DNA of 64,000 bases from Paenibacillus farraposensis (GTDB taxonomy: Bacteria; Bacillota; Bacilli; Paenibacillales; Paenibacillaceae): positions 1 to 64,000 of the forward strand of contig NZ_JAFFQR010000041.1 in the NCBI RefSeq assembly GCF_020736845.1, in the 5' to 3' direction. Positions 50,877-60,048 of the stretch are shown here, piece by piece. The notes under the pieces were generated by a model, which saw only the letters and a list, made by a program, of their open reading frames with translations, was not told the origin of the DNA and made no database searches. Every line of letters begins with the position of its first letter. Position 1 is the stretch's first letter. Made by a program: the position numbers and the translations under genes.

Positions 50877-51272
50877 TTACCGGACTTTACGGCCTACATC
50901 TCCACCTACACCGTGAGGAGGCCGGAAAAAGACCGTGCTTGGCCGGTGATATCCTTGACTATTTTTTGTACCGTTTCGATCTGTTTTTTGACCTCTGCCT
51001 CAGGTTTGTTCTTTAGCACAATGTGATCCCAGGTATGGTTGCCGATCGGCTGTCCACGGTCACGGATAAGCTTGAACAGCTTGGGGTGTTCTTTGACACG
51101 ATAACCGTTTACGAAAAAAATCGCTTTGGCCTTGTGCTTGTCAGGGGTATCCATGATTTTATTAATCATGACCGCTTCTTTGAGCCCATCATCAAAGGTC
51201 AGCAAAACGAACTTTTTTCGTCCCTGGTTGATTGGGAACCACGTTGTAAGCTTTGTCCAAGTGTGTACCCAT
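50877..51272 (-). pseudogene. Polysaccharide deacetylase, truncated and frame-shifted
   Basis: Minus-strand remains of a NodB-family deacetylase: MGTHLDKAYNVVPNQPGTKK, then after a one-base shift in an AAAAAA run LLTFDDGLKEA (catalytic TFDDG), FFVNGYRVKEHP, GNHTWDHIVL (metal HxxxH), and after a second one-base shift in a TTTTT run the FRPPHGVGGDVG motif. Correcting both runs gives one continuous frame of about 130 residues, still shorter than a full NodB domain. It is either decayed or affected by two homopolymer errors. Confidence 0.7.
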
Positions 51273-51365
51273 TATTCCATCTCACCTTCCTGTATTTATG
51301 CCGTATGAGTTTGTCTTTGCTGACGAACACTATGCTTGATTCTACCACAAAGGGAGGTTCTGATT

Positions 51366-51734
51366 GTGAAAACAACTTCATTTTTCCTGGGAATCCTTTT
51401 GGGCGCTGTCGCAGGCTCTCTGGTCTCCCGTAACCGCAACATGCTAGGCTTTTCCATGGACATGAACGGAGGAAAAAGCGGCAATCTGGTGCAAAAGGCT
51501 CGTAGCAAAATGATGGACGCGGCGTTTCCTGGAATGGGTGATATTGCGCTGAATAAACAAGACACCCACAAGGATCATGGTCATCACTCCAAAACAGATC
51601 AAACCGTACACGCTGCCCAAAGCAAAGAAGAAAATATAAAGCTGATTAAAGACTTTATCAGCAGCAATCCCGATGTTAAACGAGAGGTCGAGCAAATCTT
51701 GAAGGAAACGCATACAGCCGTACCGGGATTATAA
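51366..51734 (+). CDS. Small membrane-anchored protein, function unknown
   Basis: 122 residues: N-terminal hydrophobic segment (TTSFFLGILLGAVAGSLVS) and a soluble tail with a His/Lys/Asp-rich middle (DTHKDHGHHSKTDQ) and a final helix (PDVKREVEQILKETH). YtxH-like in overall layout only. GTG 51366 is preferred because AAAGGGAGG precedes it. A long terminator follows. Confidence 0.65.
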   Translation: MKTTSFFLGILLGAVAGSLVSRNRNMLGFSMDMNGGKSGNLVQKARSKMMDAAFPGMGDIALNKQDTHKDHGHHSKTDQTVHAAQSKEENIKLIKDFISSNPDVKREVEQILKETHTAVPGL

Positions 51735-51751
51735 CCCGGAGTCTTTATCCC

Positions 51752-51801
51752 GAATCATTTTGCGGCTTTTTTGTGAAAGCCGTACAAATGATTCTTTTTT
51801 T
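51752..51801 (+). terminator. Long terminator after the small membrane protein
   Basis: GAATCATTT...GCGGCTTT pairs with AAAGCCG...CAAATGATTC, followed by seven T. Confidence 0.88.
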
Positions 51802-51929
51802 ATCATTTTTATTGCGTGCATTTGCGGTTATAAAATGATAACATGAATACATAGATCCATTTTCATCACAGGCATCATAATTGCATCATAATCTGTTAAT
51901 AAACTCGGCTGCCATGAGGAGGGTCCAGT

Positions 51930-52544
51930 ATGAAGATAGAAAGATTAAGTCAGGACAAGATACGGATTTTCCTTACCTTTGACGACTTGAGCGAACGCGG
52001 TATCCAAAAAGACGATATGTGGCAAGAAATTCCTAGAGTCCATGAGCTGTTCACTGAAATGATGGATCAGGCATACAGCGAGTTGGGCTTTGATGCCACA
52101 GGGCCGTTAGCCGTCGAAGTTTTTGCGCTTCCTGCTCAGGGAATGGTTGTTATCGTCACGCGGGGGAAATACGACCATCAGCAGTATGGTTCAGGTCCCG
52201 ATGAAGAACTTCCAGAGGAAGTCTACGAAATGGAAGTTACGTTGGAACATAGTGATTCCATCGTTTATGCGTTCAGCGATTTTGAAGTTCTTATAGAAGC
52301 GGCTCACATGCTCCGCAGCAATACGACGGAAGCAGGTAAGCTGTATCAATATAGAGGAAAATGGATTCTGCATTTGGAGCCGGAAGAAGTAGAGGAGTCC
52401 AAGCTTGGAGCCTTGATCGCGATTCTTGCCGAATTCGGAGAGGGCTCATCTGTAACACCGGCTATACTCGAAGAATACGGCAAGCTGATCATTCCTGAAC
52501 AGGCCGTTGCTGTCATCTGCACGCATTTTGACAGCCGTTCTTAA
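51930..52544 (+). CDS. MecA/YpbH-family adaptor protein
   Basis: A ClpC adaptor and negative regulator of competence or sporulation proteins. 204 residues; the N-terminal substrate-binding part starts MKIERLSQDKIRIFLTFDDL, an acidic linker (GPDEELPEEVYE) follows, and the C-terminal ClpC-binding domain includes FSDFEVLIEAAHML and LIIPEQAVAVICTHF. ATG follows GAGGAGGG. MecA and its paralogue YpbH cannot be separated from sequence here; the neighbourhood favours YpbH. Confidence 0.85.
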   Translation: MKIERLSQDKIRIFLTFDDLSERGIQKDDMWQEIPRVHELFTEMMDQAYSELGFDATGPLAVEVFALPAQGMVVIVTRGKYDHQQYGSGPDEELPEEVYEMEVTLEHSDSIVYAFSDFEVLIEAAHMLRSNTTEAGKLYQYRGKWILHLEPEEVEESKLGALIAILAEFGEGSSVTPAILEEYGKLIIPEQAVAVICTHFDSRS

Positions 52545-52577
52545 TTCGGCTTTAGAGAGGAATATTGAGGTAAATTT

Positions 52578-52614
52578 GTCGGCTCTGCGCTGAATGCAGA
52601 GCCGACTCATTTTT
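52578..52614 (+). terminator. Terminator of the MecA-family gene
   Basis: TCGGCTCTGC and GCAGAGCCGA form a perfect 10-bp stem around GCTGAAT, followed by CTCATTTTT. Confidence 0.8.
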
Positions 52615-52629
52615 ATGGAGGGATGATCG

Positions 52630-53325
52630 GTGCTTCTGTTTTCGGTATTGGCGGCAGCGACAGCGCCGGGTCTCGCCTTGCTGATGTATTTTTACTTAAA
52701 GGACAGGTATGATGCGGAGCCGCTACACATGGTTGTCAAAGTGTTTCTGCTCGGCTTTTTGGTAGTCCTTCCGGTCATGATTTTTCAACGCGGACTGCTG
52801 CTTTGGCTAGGGGATAACACGTTTATCCAGGTGTTCGGCATTTCGGCCGGAGTGGAAGAATTTTTTAAATGGTATCTGCTGTATCATATGATCTATAATC
52901 ATACCGAGTTCGATGAACCTTATGACGGTATATTGTACGCGACCGCGGTTTCCCTTGGATTTGCAACGGTGGAAAATCTATTGTATGCCTGGGCCGGACA
53001 CGCTTCGGTGAGTATGCTGCTGATGAGATCGCTTCTGCCGGTGTCTGGTCATGCGATGTTTGGGGTTATGATGGGCTATTATATGGGAAAAGCCAAGTTT
53101 TCCGAAGGAGGAAGGAGCAGATACATGCTGCTTCTGTCATTGGTGCTTCCATGGTTTTGGCACGGCATATATGATTTGATTTTGACGAAATTTACGCATG
53201 ACTGGGTATGGTTTATCATTCCTCTGATGGCATTTTTGTGGTATGGAGGCATGGCGAAAATCACCCGAGCCAACAACCGTTCGCCTTTTAGATTATTGAA
53301 ACGGGAAGAAAAGGTTAATATGTAA
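52630..53325 (+). CDS. prsW: Intramembrane protease PrsW
   Basis: In B. subtilis PrsW starts the cleavage of anti-sigma RsiW. 231 residues, about seven membrane helices; the catalytic EEFFKW motif (SAGVEEFFKWYLLYHM), FDEPYDGILYATAVSLGFA, GHAMFGVMMGYYMG and WHGIYD are present. GTG 52630 follows GGAGGGATGATC. In B. subtilis it is followed by sleB-ypeB; here sleB is missing. Confidence 0.9.
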   Translation: MLLFSVLAAATAPGLALLMYFYLKDRYDAEPLHMVVKVFLLGFLVVLPVMIFQRGLLLWLGDNTFIQVFGISAGVEEFFKWYLLYHMIYNHTEFDEPYDGILYATAVSLGFATVENLLYAWAGHASVSMLLMRSLLPVSGHAMFGVMMGYYMGKAKFSEGGRSRYMLLLSLVLPWFWHGIYDLILTKFTHDWVWFIIPLMAFLWYGGMAKITRANNRSPFRLLKREEKVNM

Positions 53326-53376
53326 CAAAAAGGGACACACTGATCTGACAAACGGTTAGAGAAAGAGGTGTCTTTT

Positions 53377-53529
53377 TTGCGCGTTAAAGTGAGAATTCAT
53401 TGTAAAAGATGCGGAGAACGCTTTGTGCTTAAGGGACGTATGGAGCAAGGGCGTATTTTGACCGGCTTTAAGCGTTGTATATGCGATCATTGCGAGTTTA
53501 TTGTTGAACTCATGGAAAACCATGCATAA
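53377..53529 (+). CDS. 50-residue zinc-ribbon protein between prsW and ypeB
   Basis: A short gene starting TTG 53377, 8 bases after AAAGAGG, ending TAA at 53529. The product has two CxxC knuckles, HCKRCGERFVL and CICDHCEF (the second also offering His), separated by 22 residues, so probably binds zinc. No family is recognised. It lies in the place where B. subtilis has sleB. Its first codons overlap a T-run after prsW. Confidence 0.6.
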   Translation: MRVKVRIHCKRCGERFVLKGRMEQGRILTGFKRCICDHCEFIVELMENHA

Positions 53530-53534
53530 GAGAG

Positions 53535-53575
53535 CTTTCTTCTTGTCACACTATCGGTAGTGTACTTGAAGAAAG
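53535..53575 (+). promoter_or_regulatory. RNA hairpin covering the ypeB ribosome site
   Basis: CTTTCTTC (53535-53542) pairs with GAAGAAAG (53568-53575), enclosing ACACTA/TAGTGT with a TCGG loop. The right arm includes the first bases of the Shine-Dalgarno AAAGGAG (53572-53578). No T-run, so it is not a terminator. Confidence 0.5.
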
Positions 53576-53587
53576 GAGACTCCCAAT

Positions 53588-54973
53588 ATGTATAAGCGAC
53601 TTAGTACCGTATTGTTCCCGATTGTTGCCTTGATCATGGTAGGAGCATTAGTGTGGGGTTATCGGGAAAGCCAGTTGAGAAGAGAGGTATCTCTTCAGGC
53701 AAGAAGCATGTCGATTAAAACAGAAAATCAATATCAGCGCGCGTTTCATGATTTGTCGTTTCATATGGATCAACTGCATTCCCAACTGGGAAACGCGGTT
53801 GCTGTCCATAATACGTCACACGCGATGCACCGCAAATGTTTGATGAATGTGTGGAGGCTTACAAGTGAGGCCCAAAGTGAGGTTAACCAGTTGCCTCTGA
53901 ATGTGATGCCATTTAATCATGCCAAGGATTTGCTGTCACATTTATCCACATTTTCATATCAGACTGCCGTGCGTGATCTGGATCACGAGCCTTTAACGAA
54001 GAAAGAATTATCCAATCTGAAAACGTTGTATAACAATTCCAGAGAAATTTCAAAAAGCATGCACGAAGTTCGAGCAAAGGCCTTGACTAAAAACTTGCGA
54101 TGGACTGATGTAGAGCAAGCCCCAGGCGCACAAACCGGTCCAAAGGATAACACGATTATTGATGGCTTCAAAACCGTGGACAAAAAGGTGGAAGGTTACA
54201 AGGAACTGGATTGGGGACCTTCTGTGGCCACTATTTATGCCAAGCGTTCCGCAAAAAAAATGAATCTCCCAGTCGTGAGTGCTGAGCAAATTAAACGGAA
54301 TGCAGCTGAGTTTACAGGCAAACCGGAAAGCCAGATTCGTGTACATGAAAATGGTAAAGGAACTGAATGGGCGTCCTATACGGCTACCCTGCTGAACAAG
54401 CAGAAACCAGTGGCCACCATGGATTTTACGAAAAATGGCGGTAAGCTCATTTCCTATCACGATATGCGAGAAGTAGGTCCCAAAAAAGTCACACGCAATG
54501 AGGCGATTCGGCATGCAAGTGAATTTCTTGAACAAAAGGGCTACAAGGGGATGAAGCCAGTTGCTTATGATGAAAGAACAAATTTGGCCGCCATCACATT
54601 TGCAAGCGTACAAGGGGACGTGATTATCTATCCGGAAAAAATCACAGTCAGATCGGGCCTGGATAACGGACAAGTGACTGGGCTTCAAGCGAGCGACTAT
54701 GTGCATGAGCACAATCCTCTCCGTCATATCCCCAAGGCAAAACTGGATTTGAAGGCTGCACGAGCGAAGCTGAACCCCGAGTTTCATGAGACTTATCACC
54801 GTGAAGCATTGATTAAAAATGAACTGTCGAAAGAAGTTTTGTGCTATGAATTTGGCGGAAAAATCAATGGCTCCGTTTATCGGATATACATTAATGCAGA
54901 TACGGGAATGGAAGAAACGATTGAGCAAGTGAAAGACTCGGATGAGCCTCAAGCCAAAGCAAAAAATGCATAA
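53588..54973 (+). CDS. ypeB: Germination protein YpeB
   Basis: Stabilises and localises the cortex-lytic enzyme SleB in the spore. 461 residues: N-terminal membrane anchor (VLFPIVALIMVGALVWGY), a helical domain, then three PepSY-like repeats (for example GKPESQIRVHENGKGTEWAS). ATG follows AAAGGAG. Its partner SleB is not encoded next to it. Confidence 0.92.
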   Translation: MYKRLSTVLFPIVALIMVGALVWGYRESQLRREVSLQARSMSIKTENQYQRAFHDLSFHMDQLHSQLGNAVAVHNTSHAMHRKCLMNVWRLTSEAQSEVNQLPLNVMPFNHAKDLLSHLSTFSYQTAVRDLDHEPLTKKELSNLKTLYNNSREISKSMHEVRAKALTKNLRWTDVEQAPGAQTGPKDNTIIDGFKTVDKKVEGYKELDWGPSVATIYAKRSAKKMNLPVVSAEQIKRNAAEFTGKPESQIRVHENGKGTEWASYTATLLNKQKPVATMDFTKNGGKLISYHDMREVGPKKVTRNEAIRHASEFLEQKGYKGMKPVAYDERTNLAAITFASVQGDVIIYPEKITVRSGLDNGQVTGLQASDYVHEHNPLRHIPKAKLDLKAARAKLNPEFHETYHREALIKNELSKEVLCYEFGGKINGSVYRIYINADTGMEETIEQVKDSDEPQAKAKNA

Positions 54974-55010
54974 CACTGAAGGCCAAGGGATAAGATTCCT
55001 TGACCGCTCG

Positions 55011-55038
55011 AAACCTCCTTAATTTAAGGGGGTTTTTT
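55011..55038 (+). terminator. Terminator of ypeB
   Basis: AACCTCCTTA pairs with TAAGGGGGTT around ATT, followed by TTTT. Confidence 0.85.
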
Positions 55039-55130
55039 GTTCTTTAGCCTTAGTTATCATAAATATAATTCTTAAAGTCGTGGTATTATATACCTTGACA
55101 AAGTTTTTAATGGACAAGGACGGTGGAAGA

Positions 55131-55790
55131 GTGTTTCCAAAAATTAATGATATGTTATATATACAAGTGGCCGGCAACGATCATGATGACGAGTTTTTTG
55201 AATTCAAATCGCGTATTGCGGAAGTGGATGCACTGAACTTTCTGATCGAAATTCCTATGTCACAAACGAGAGGTCATTTGAAAAAGCTGTTTTTGGGCGA
55301 AGAGCTATCGATATTTTTTATTAGCGAGGGCGGGATTAAAAACTATTTTAATACCCATGTTACTGGTTTTAAAGAGGATGTACTGCGGATGGTCCGGATT
55401 CAAAAGCCGGATCCGGACAGCATCAGCAAAATTCAGCGGCGCAACTATCTTCGGGTTAAGGCCAGCTTGGAAATTGCGGTGAAGCATGATACAGACGAAT
55501 CAAGGTTTGTAGCAGTGACACACGATGTGGGCGGTGGGGGCGTTTCCTTTCATACCCAGGAAGAACACCCTCTGGAAGAAGGAGAATTGTTGTCCTGCTG
55601 GATTTTGGTTCCTTACAAAAACGGCGAGCTGGAGCATGTTTCGTTCCAGTCTAAAGTTGTACGCATTCAGAAGATGGAGAACGGTCGAAAGCTCATCATG
55701 ATGAAATATGAGCAAATTGCTGACCAGGAGCGCCAAAAACTGATTAAATACTGTTTTGAGAAACAATTGGAATTCCGGGAAATGGCTTAA
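55131..55790 (+). CDS. ypfA: PilZ-domain c-di-GMP-binding flagellar brake protein (YpfA)
   Basis: 219 residues: an N-terminal YcgR-like domain (FPKINDMLYIQVAGND) and a C-terminal PilZ domain with RxxxR in RRNYLRVKAS and the second motif as DVGGGGVSF. The family pattern is [D/N]xSxxG; here the serine is glycine. GTG 55131 is chosen because GACGGTGGAAG precedes it and the family begins MFPK. B. subtilis also has ypeB-ypfA-cmk. Confidence 0.85.
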   Translation: MFPKINDMLYIQVAGNDHDDEFFEFKSRIAEVDALNFLIEIPMSQTRGHLKKLFLGEELSIFFISEGGIKNYFNTHVTGFKEDVLRMVRIQKPDPDSISKIQRRNYLRVKASLEIAVKHDTDESRFVAVTHDVGGGGVSFHTQEEHPLEEGELLSCWILVPYKNGELEHVSFQSKVVRIQKMENGRKLIMMKYEQIADQERQKLIKYCFEKQLEFREMA

Positions 55791-55831
55791 CCATCTGCGG
55801 ATTTTCTTTTTCAGTAAACCAGCCGTTCATT

Positions 55832-55860
55832 TTGCATCGTCTATAAATGTGTGGTATAAT
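55832..55860 (+). promoter_or_regulatory. SigA promoter of cmk-plsC
   Basis: TTGCAT (55832-55837), 17 bases, TATAAT (55855-55860). Confidence 0.75.
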
Positions 55861-55919
55861 TTTCACGTCGCAGGCAATGCCTGCTTTTTTCTTGAGGTTA
55901 GGTTAGGAGGAATTCCCCG

Positions 55920-56627
55920 TTGGCAAGGCAGCACGTATCTTCAAATAATAAAATAAATGTAGCCATTGATGGACCTGCCGGTGCGGGGAAAAGTACAGTG
56001 GCCCGCCTGGTGGCGAAAGCACTTTCTTATGTATATGTAGATACCGGAGCCATGTACCGGGCAGCAACATGGTACATGATGTGCAGGGGAATTCCGGCAG
56101 AAGATACAGAAAAAGTGCTTCAACATGTGCCCGAACTGATGATTGAATTAGTACCGGACCCCACAGGCCAAAAGGTTTATTGTAACGGGGAAGATGTAAC
56201 GACAGTAATCCGTTCGATGGAAGTGACCAGCAAGGTATCACAGTATTCGAGTATTGCAGGTTTACGCACACGCTTGACTGAGAACCAGCGTGAAATGGCT
56301 GCGCGCAAGGGTGTCGTTATGGACGGGCGGGACATTGGAACGACGGTGCTTCCCGATGCGGAAGTTAAGGTGTTCATGACTGCAAGTGTTCAGGAACGAG
56401 CTGCTCGTCGTTTTAAAGAATTGAACGGAGCTGCTGACATCACTCTGGAACAGCTTGAACGTGACATTGCGGCACGTGACAAGTTTGACGAGGAGAGGGA
56501 GGTATCTCCGCTTCGTTGCAGTGAGGACGCCATTGTGCTGGATACAACCCACATGGACATTCAGGGAGTCGTAGATACGATCGTATCTTACTGCTTGGCG
56601 GAGAAGGATGGAGAGAACAGCCAATGA
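55920..56627 (+). CDS. cmk: Cytidylate kinase
   Basis: Phosphorylates CMP and dCMP. 235 residues with P-loop IDGPAGAGKSTVAR, VDTGAMYRAATWYM, MDGRDIGTTVLPDAEVK and RDKFDEEREVSPL. TTG 55920 has TAGGAGGAATT at ideal distance. Overlaps plsC by 4 bases (ATGA). Confidence 0.95.
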   Translation: MARQHVSSNNKINVAIDGPAGAGKSTVARLVAKALSYVYVDTGAMYRAATWYMMCRGIPAEDTEKVLQHVPELMIELVPDPTGQKVYCNGEDVTTVIRSMEVTSKVSQYSSIAGLRTRLTENQREMAARKGVVMDGRDIGTTVLPDAEVKVFMTASVQERAARRFKELNGAADITLEQLERDIAARDKFDEEREVSPLRCSEDAIVLDTTHMDIQGVVDTIVSYCLAEKDGENSQ

Positions 56628-57217
56628 TATATACTGTATGCGTCAGTATTTTGCGTCTCATTTACCGCATTTTGTTTAGACTTGAGGCGGTAGGCAGAGA
56701 AAACATTCCTGTTGAGGGCGGAGTATTGTTGTGCTCTAATCATATTAGTAATTTTGACCCTCCTACAGTTGGTATCTTGCTGAAGCGAAAGGTTCATTTT
56801 ATGGCAAAAGCCGAGCTGTTTAATATTCCCGTATTTGGTCCACTAATCGACAAGCTTGGAGCTTTTCCGGTCAAACGCGGTGGTGTGAGCAAGGAATCCA
56901 TCAAACTGGCATTGAACATCTTGCGTGATGGCAAGGTGATGGGTATTTTTCCTGAGGGCTCCAGAGGTTCCGGAGGAATTGGCAAGAAGGGGGCTGCGAG
57001 CTTTGCACTGCGCAGTGGAGCGGCTGCCGTTCCGGTCGCGATTGTTGGTGATTACAAGCTTTTCCGTAAAATGAAAGTGATATACGGCAAGCCTGTCAAT
57101 TTGGATGCTTACCAAAAAGGCGCCGATATTGAAGGGGACCCGCTAGAGCTGGCGACAGAAGCAATCATGGCTCGTATTCATACGATGAGGGAAACCGGCA
57201 AGCCTACCGATAACTGA
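56624..57217 (+). CDS. plsC: 1-Acyl-sn-glycerol-3-phosphate acyltransferase
   Basis: Second acylation in phosphatidic acid synthesis. 197 residues; N-terminal membrane helix, HX4D motif (SNHISNFDPPTVG), FPVKRGGVSKESI and FPEGSRGSGG. Coupled to cmk as in B. subtilis-related genomes. Confidence 0.93.
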   Translation: MIYTVCVSILRLIYRILFRLEAVGRENIPVEGGVLLCSNHISNFDPPTVGILLKRKVHFMAKAELFNIPVFGPLIDKLGAFPVKRGGVSKESIKLALNILRDGKVMGIFPEGSRGSGGIGKKGAASFALRSGAAAVPVAIVGDYKLFRKMKVIYGKPVNLDAYQKGADIEGDPLELATEAIMARIHTMRETGKPTDN

Positions 57218-57337
57218 AAGGCTTGCATGAATTGCGTGTCGGCTCGGAAAACTAGAACATAAGTTTATTTCATGTTTTGAACTCTGCCATGGGCAGGTTT
57301 AAATAAATGGTTTTTTTGAATTGAGGAGGGTATTGAC

Positions 57338-58564
57338 ATGTCGGAAGAAATTAAAAATCAAGAAGCTGCTGAGGCGGCAAATCAAGACGAGCTCGATCAA
57401 ATTGTTTCCCTGAAAAAAGGTGACACCGTTAAAGGTACAATCGTGAAATTGGAAGATGACCAAGCGGTAGTAAGCATTGGATATAAATACGATGGAGTTA
57501 TTCCAATTCGCGAGCTGTCTTCTGGTCTGGATAACGCAGAAGAAGCAGTACAAGTAGGCCAAGAAGTCGAAGCTAGAGTCATCAGCATTGACGACGGCAA
57601 AGAAAAGCTTGTTCTGTCCAAACGTGCAATCGACAGTGAAAACGCCTGGGAAAAACTGGAGAAGCTGTTCGAAAGCAAAGAAGTATTTGAAGTCATAGTC
57701 AACGACGTCGTTAAAGGCGGCATCGTGGTAGACGTGGGTATGCGCGGATTCATTCCTGCATCCATGGTAGAACGTCATTTCGTTGAAGATTTCAGCGATT
57801 ACAAAGGCCGCACATTGCGTGTTGTTGTAAAAGAGCTGGATCGTGAAAACAATAAAGTGATCCTTTCTCAAAAAGACGTTCTTGAAGCAGAATTCGAAGC
57901 CAACAAGCAGAAAGTAATGGCTGAACTGAAAGAAGGACAAGAACTCGTAGGTACGGTTCAACGTCTTACTCAGTTTGGTGCTTTTGTAGACGTAGGTGGC
58001 GTGGATGGATTGGTTCACGTATCCGAAATCGCTTGGACTCATGTTGACAAGCCATCTGATGCTGTTTCTGAAGGAGATCAAGTAAAAGTAAAAGTCTTGA
58101 AAGTAGATCCTGAAAAAGGAAAAATCAGCCTCAGTATGAAAGCTGTACAACCTGGTCCTTGGGAAACGGCTGCGGGACAATTTAATAACAACGACATCGT
58201 AACTGGTGTTGTCAAACGTCTGGTTAACTTCGGTGCATTCGTTGAAATCGCCCCTGGCGTAGAAGGCTTGGTGCATATTTCCCAAATTTCCCACAAACAC
58301 ATCGGAACTCCACAAGAAGTTCTGAAAGAAGGGCAAGAAGTAAAAGTTAAAATTCTTGAAATGAATCCTTCCGAAAAACGTGTTAGCCTGAGCATTAAAG
58401 AAACAGAGGAAGCTCCTGAAGCTGCTCCAAAAGCAGAAAGAGCACCTCGTGCAGCTCGTGCGCCTCGTGAGGAACTGAACAACCCTAACGTTTCGCTCAA
58501 TAATTCCGGTCTGAGTATTACACTTGGCGAACGTTTTGGTGATAAACTGAACAAATTTAAATGA
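57338..58564 (+). CDS. rpsA: 30S ribosomal protein S1 homologue
   Basis: 408 residues with four S1 RNA-binding repeats (starting near KKGDTVKGTIVKLEDDQ, EVFEVIVNDVVKGGIVVDVG, EGQELVGTVQRLTQFGAFVD, NNDIVTGVVKRLVNFGAFVE) and an Ala/Arg/Pro-rich tail (APRAARAPREE). Bacillus YpfD is the same four-repeat type. GAGGAGGG precedes ATG. Confidence 0.93.
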   Translation: MSEEIKNQEAAEAANQDELDQIVSLKKGDTVKGTIVKLEDDQAVVSIGYKYDGVIPIRELSSGLDNAEEAVQVGQEVEARVISIDDGKEKLVLSKRAIDSENAWEKLEKLFESKEVFEVIVNDVVKGGIVVDVGMRGFIPASMVERHFVEDFSDYKGRTLRVVVKELDRENNKVILSQKDVLEAEFEANKQKVMAELKEGQELVGTVQRLTQFGAFVDVGGVDGLVHVSEIAWTHVDKPSDAVSEGDQVKVKVLKVDPEKGKISLSMKAVQPGPWETAAGQFNNNDIVTGVVKRLVNFGAFVEIAPGVEGLVHISQISHKHIGTPQEVLKEGQEVKVKILEMNPSEKRVSLSIKETEEAPEAAPKAERAPRAARAPREELNNPNVSLNNSGLSITLGERFGDKLNKFK

Positions 58565-58606
58565 GTTTGAATCCATATACACTTTATAATAAGCATAACG
58601 TACACC

Positions 58607-58640
58607 ATCGGCGGACCCAGAGGGTTCGCCGATTGTTGTT
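58607..58640 (+). terminator. Terminator-like hairpin after rpsA
   Basis: ATCGGCGGACC pairs with GGGTTCGCCGAT around CAGA; the T-run is interrupted (TGTTGTT). Confidence 0.65.
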
Positions 58641-58714
58641 ACGTGACCATATCGCCAATAAGTACGTTTTTTGCTATGATGAGAAGCGGAAGAATGGACA
58701 GGAGGAGTAAATTT

Positions 58715-60037
58715 ATGGCAAGACCCGTTGTGGCTATCGTTGGTCGTCCGAATGTGGGAAAGTCCACTATTTTTAATCGGATAATCGGGGACCGTTTGTC
58801 CATTGTGGAAGATAAACCTGGAATCACTCGTGACCGTATTTACGGCATAGCGGAGTGGAATGGTAAATCCTTTAGTATTATTGACACCGGCGGCATTGAG
58901 ATAGATGGAGAAGATATCATCTTGAAATCCATCCGTATGCAAGCCGAACTTGCAATAGAAGAAGCGGATGTAATTGTCTTTATGAGTGATGCGAAGGCAG
59001 GAATTACGCAAGCGGATGAAGAGGTAGCCCAAATGCTGTATCGTTCCGGTAAACCGGTCATTGTAGCGGTTAACAAAGTAGACAACCTCGACCGTGCCGA
59101 ACTGATTTATGAGTTCTACTCTTATGGATTTGGCGATCCGATTGCTGTTTCCGGTAGTCATGGTACAGGGATAGGTGACCTGCTGGATGCAATTACAACC
59201 AATCTGCCTGAGCTTGAGGAAGAGCATTATGATGATGACGTAATTCGTGTCGCTTTGATCGGTCGCCCGAACGTAGGCAAATCTTCACTTGTGAACGCTA
59301 TTCTGGGAGAAGAACGGGTGATTGTGAGCGATATCGCAGGCACAACCCGTGATGCGATTGATACGCCTTTTGAAAAAGACGGTCAGAAGTATGTACTGAT
59401 TGATACGGCAGGAATGCGCAAACGCGGTAAAGTATATGAAACAACAGAAAAATATAGTGTCATGCGTGCGATGCGTGCGATTGAGCGTGCAGATGTGGTA
59501 CTGGTCGTCATTAACGGCGAGGAAGGCATTATTGAGCAGGATAAGCATATTGCAGGCTATGCGTATGAAGCGGGCAAAGCGTCACTGTTTGTGGTTAACA
59601 AATGGGATGTCGTGGATAAAGATGATAAAACGATGCATCAGTTTGAAACCAAAATTCGTGATCACTTCCTGTTCATGACCTATGCTCCGATTGTGTTCTT
59701 GTCTGCCAAAACGAAGCAACGCTTGCAAAAGCTGCTTCCCGTTGTGCAGCATGTAGCGCAGCAGCATGTTATGCGTATTCAGACGCATTTGTTGAATGAT
59801 GTCATTTCCGATGCTGTTGCGATCAATCCTCCGCCAACGGACAAGGGACGCCGTCTGCGCATTAACTATGTAACCCAGGTTGCTGTCAAGCCGCCTACGA
59901 TGGTTGTATTCGTTAATGATCCGGAGATCATGCACTTCTCTTACGAGCGTTACCTGGAGAACAAAATTCGCGCCGCCTTCAATTTCGAGGGGACTCCAAT
60001 TCGTATCTTTACACGGCGCAAGTCTGACGAAAGTTAG
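58715..60037 (+). CDS. der: Ribosome biogenesis GTPase Der
   Basis: Essential for 50S assembly. 440 residues with two tandem GTPase domains ([14 protein letters not shown] at about 9 and [14 protein letters not shown] at about 182; DTGG, NKVD, DTAGM, NKWD) and a C-terminal KH-like domain. ATG 58715 after GGAGGAG; an in-frame ATG 24 codons earlier is not supported. Followed by plsY after 11 bases. Confidence 0.95.
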   Translation: MARPVVAIVGRPNVGKSTIFNRIIGDRLSIVEDKPGITRDRIYGIAEWNGKSFSIIDTGGIEIDGEDIILKSIRMQAELAIEEADVIVFMSDAKAGITQADEEVAQMLYRSGKPVIVAVNKVDNLDRAELIYEFYSYGFGDPIAVSGSHGTGIGDLLDAITTNLPELEEEHYDDDVIRVALIGRPNVGKSSLVNAILGEERVIVSDIAGTTRDAIDTPFEKDGQKYVLIDTAGMRKRGKVYETTEKYSVMRAMRAIERADVVLVVINGEEGIIEQDKHIAGYAYEAGKASLFVVNKWDVVDKDDKTMHQFETKIRDHFLFMTYAPIVFLSAKTKQRLQKLLPVVQHVAQQHVMRIQTHLLNDVISDAVAINPPPTDKGRRLRINYVTQVAVKPPTMVVFVNDPEIMHFSYERYLENKIRAAFNFEGTPIRIFTRRKSDES

Positions 60038-60048
60038 GAGCGAAAAGG

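Noticed and set aside
57299..59227. Very long open minus-strand frame (over 600 codons) opposite rpsA and der
   Set aside because: It mirrors two certain plus-strand genes codon by codon, has no ribosome site, and its Phe/Tyr/His-rich product is typical of antisense shadows.
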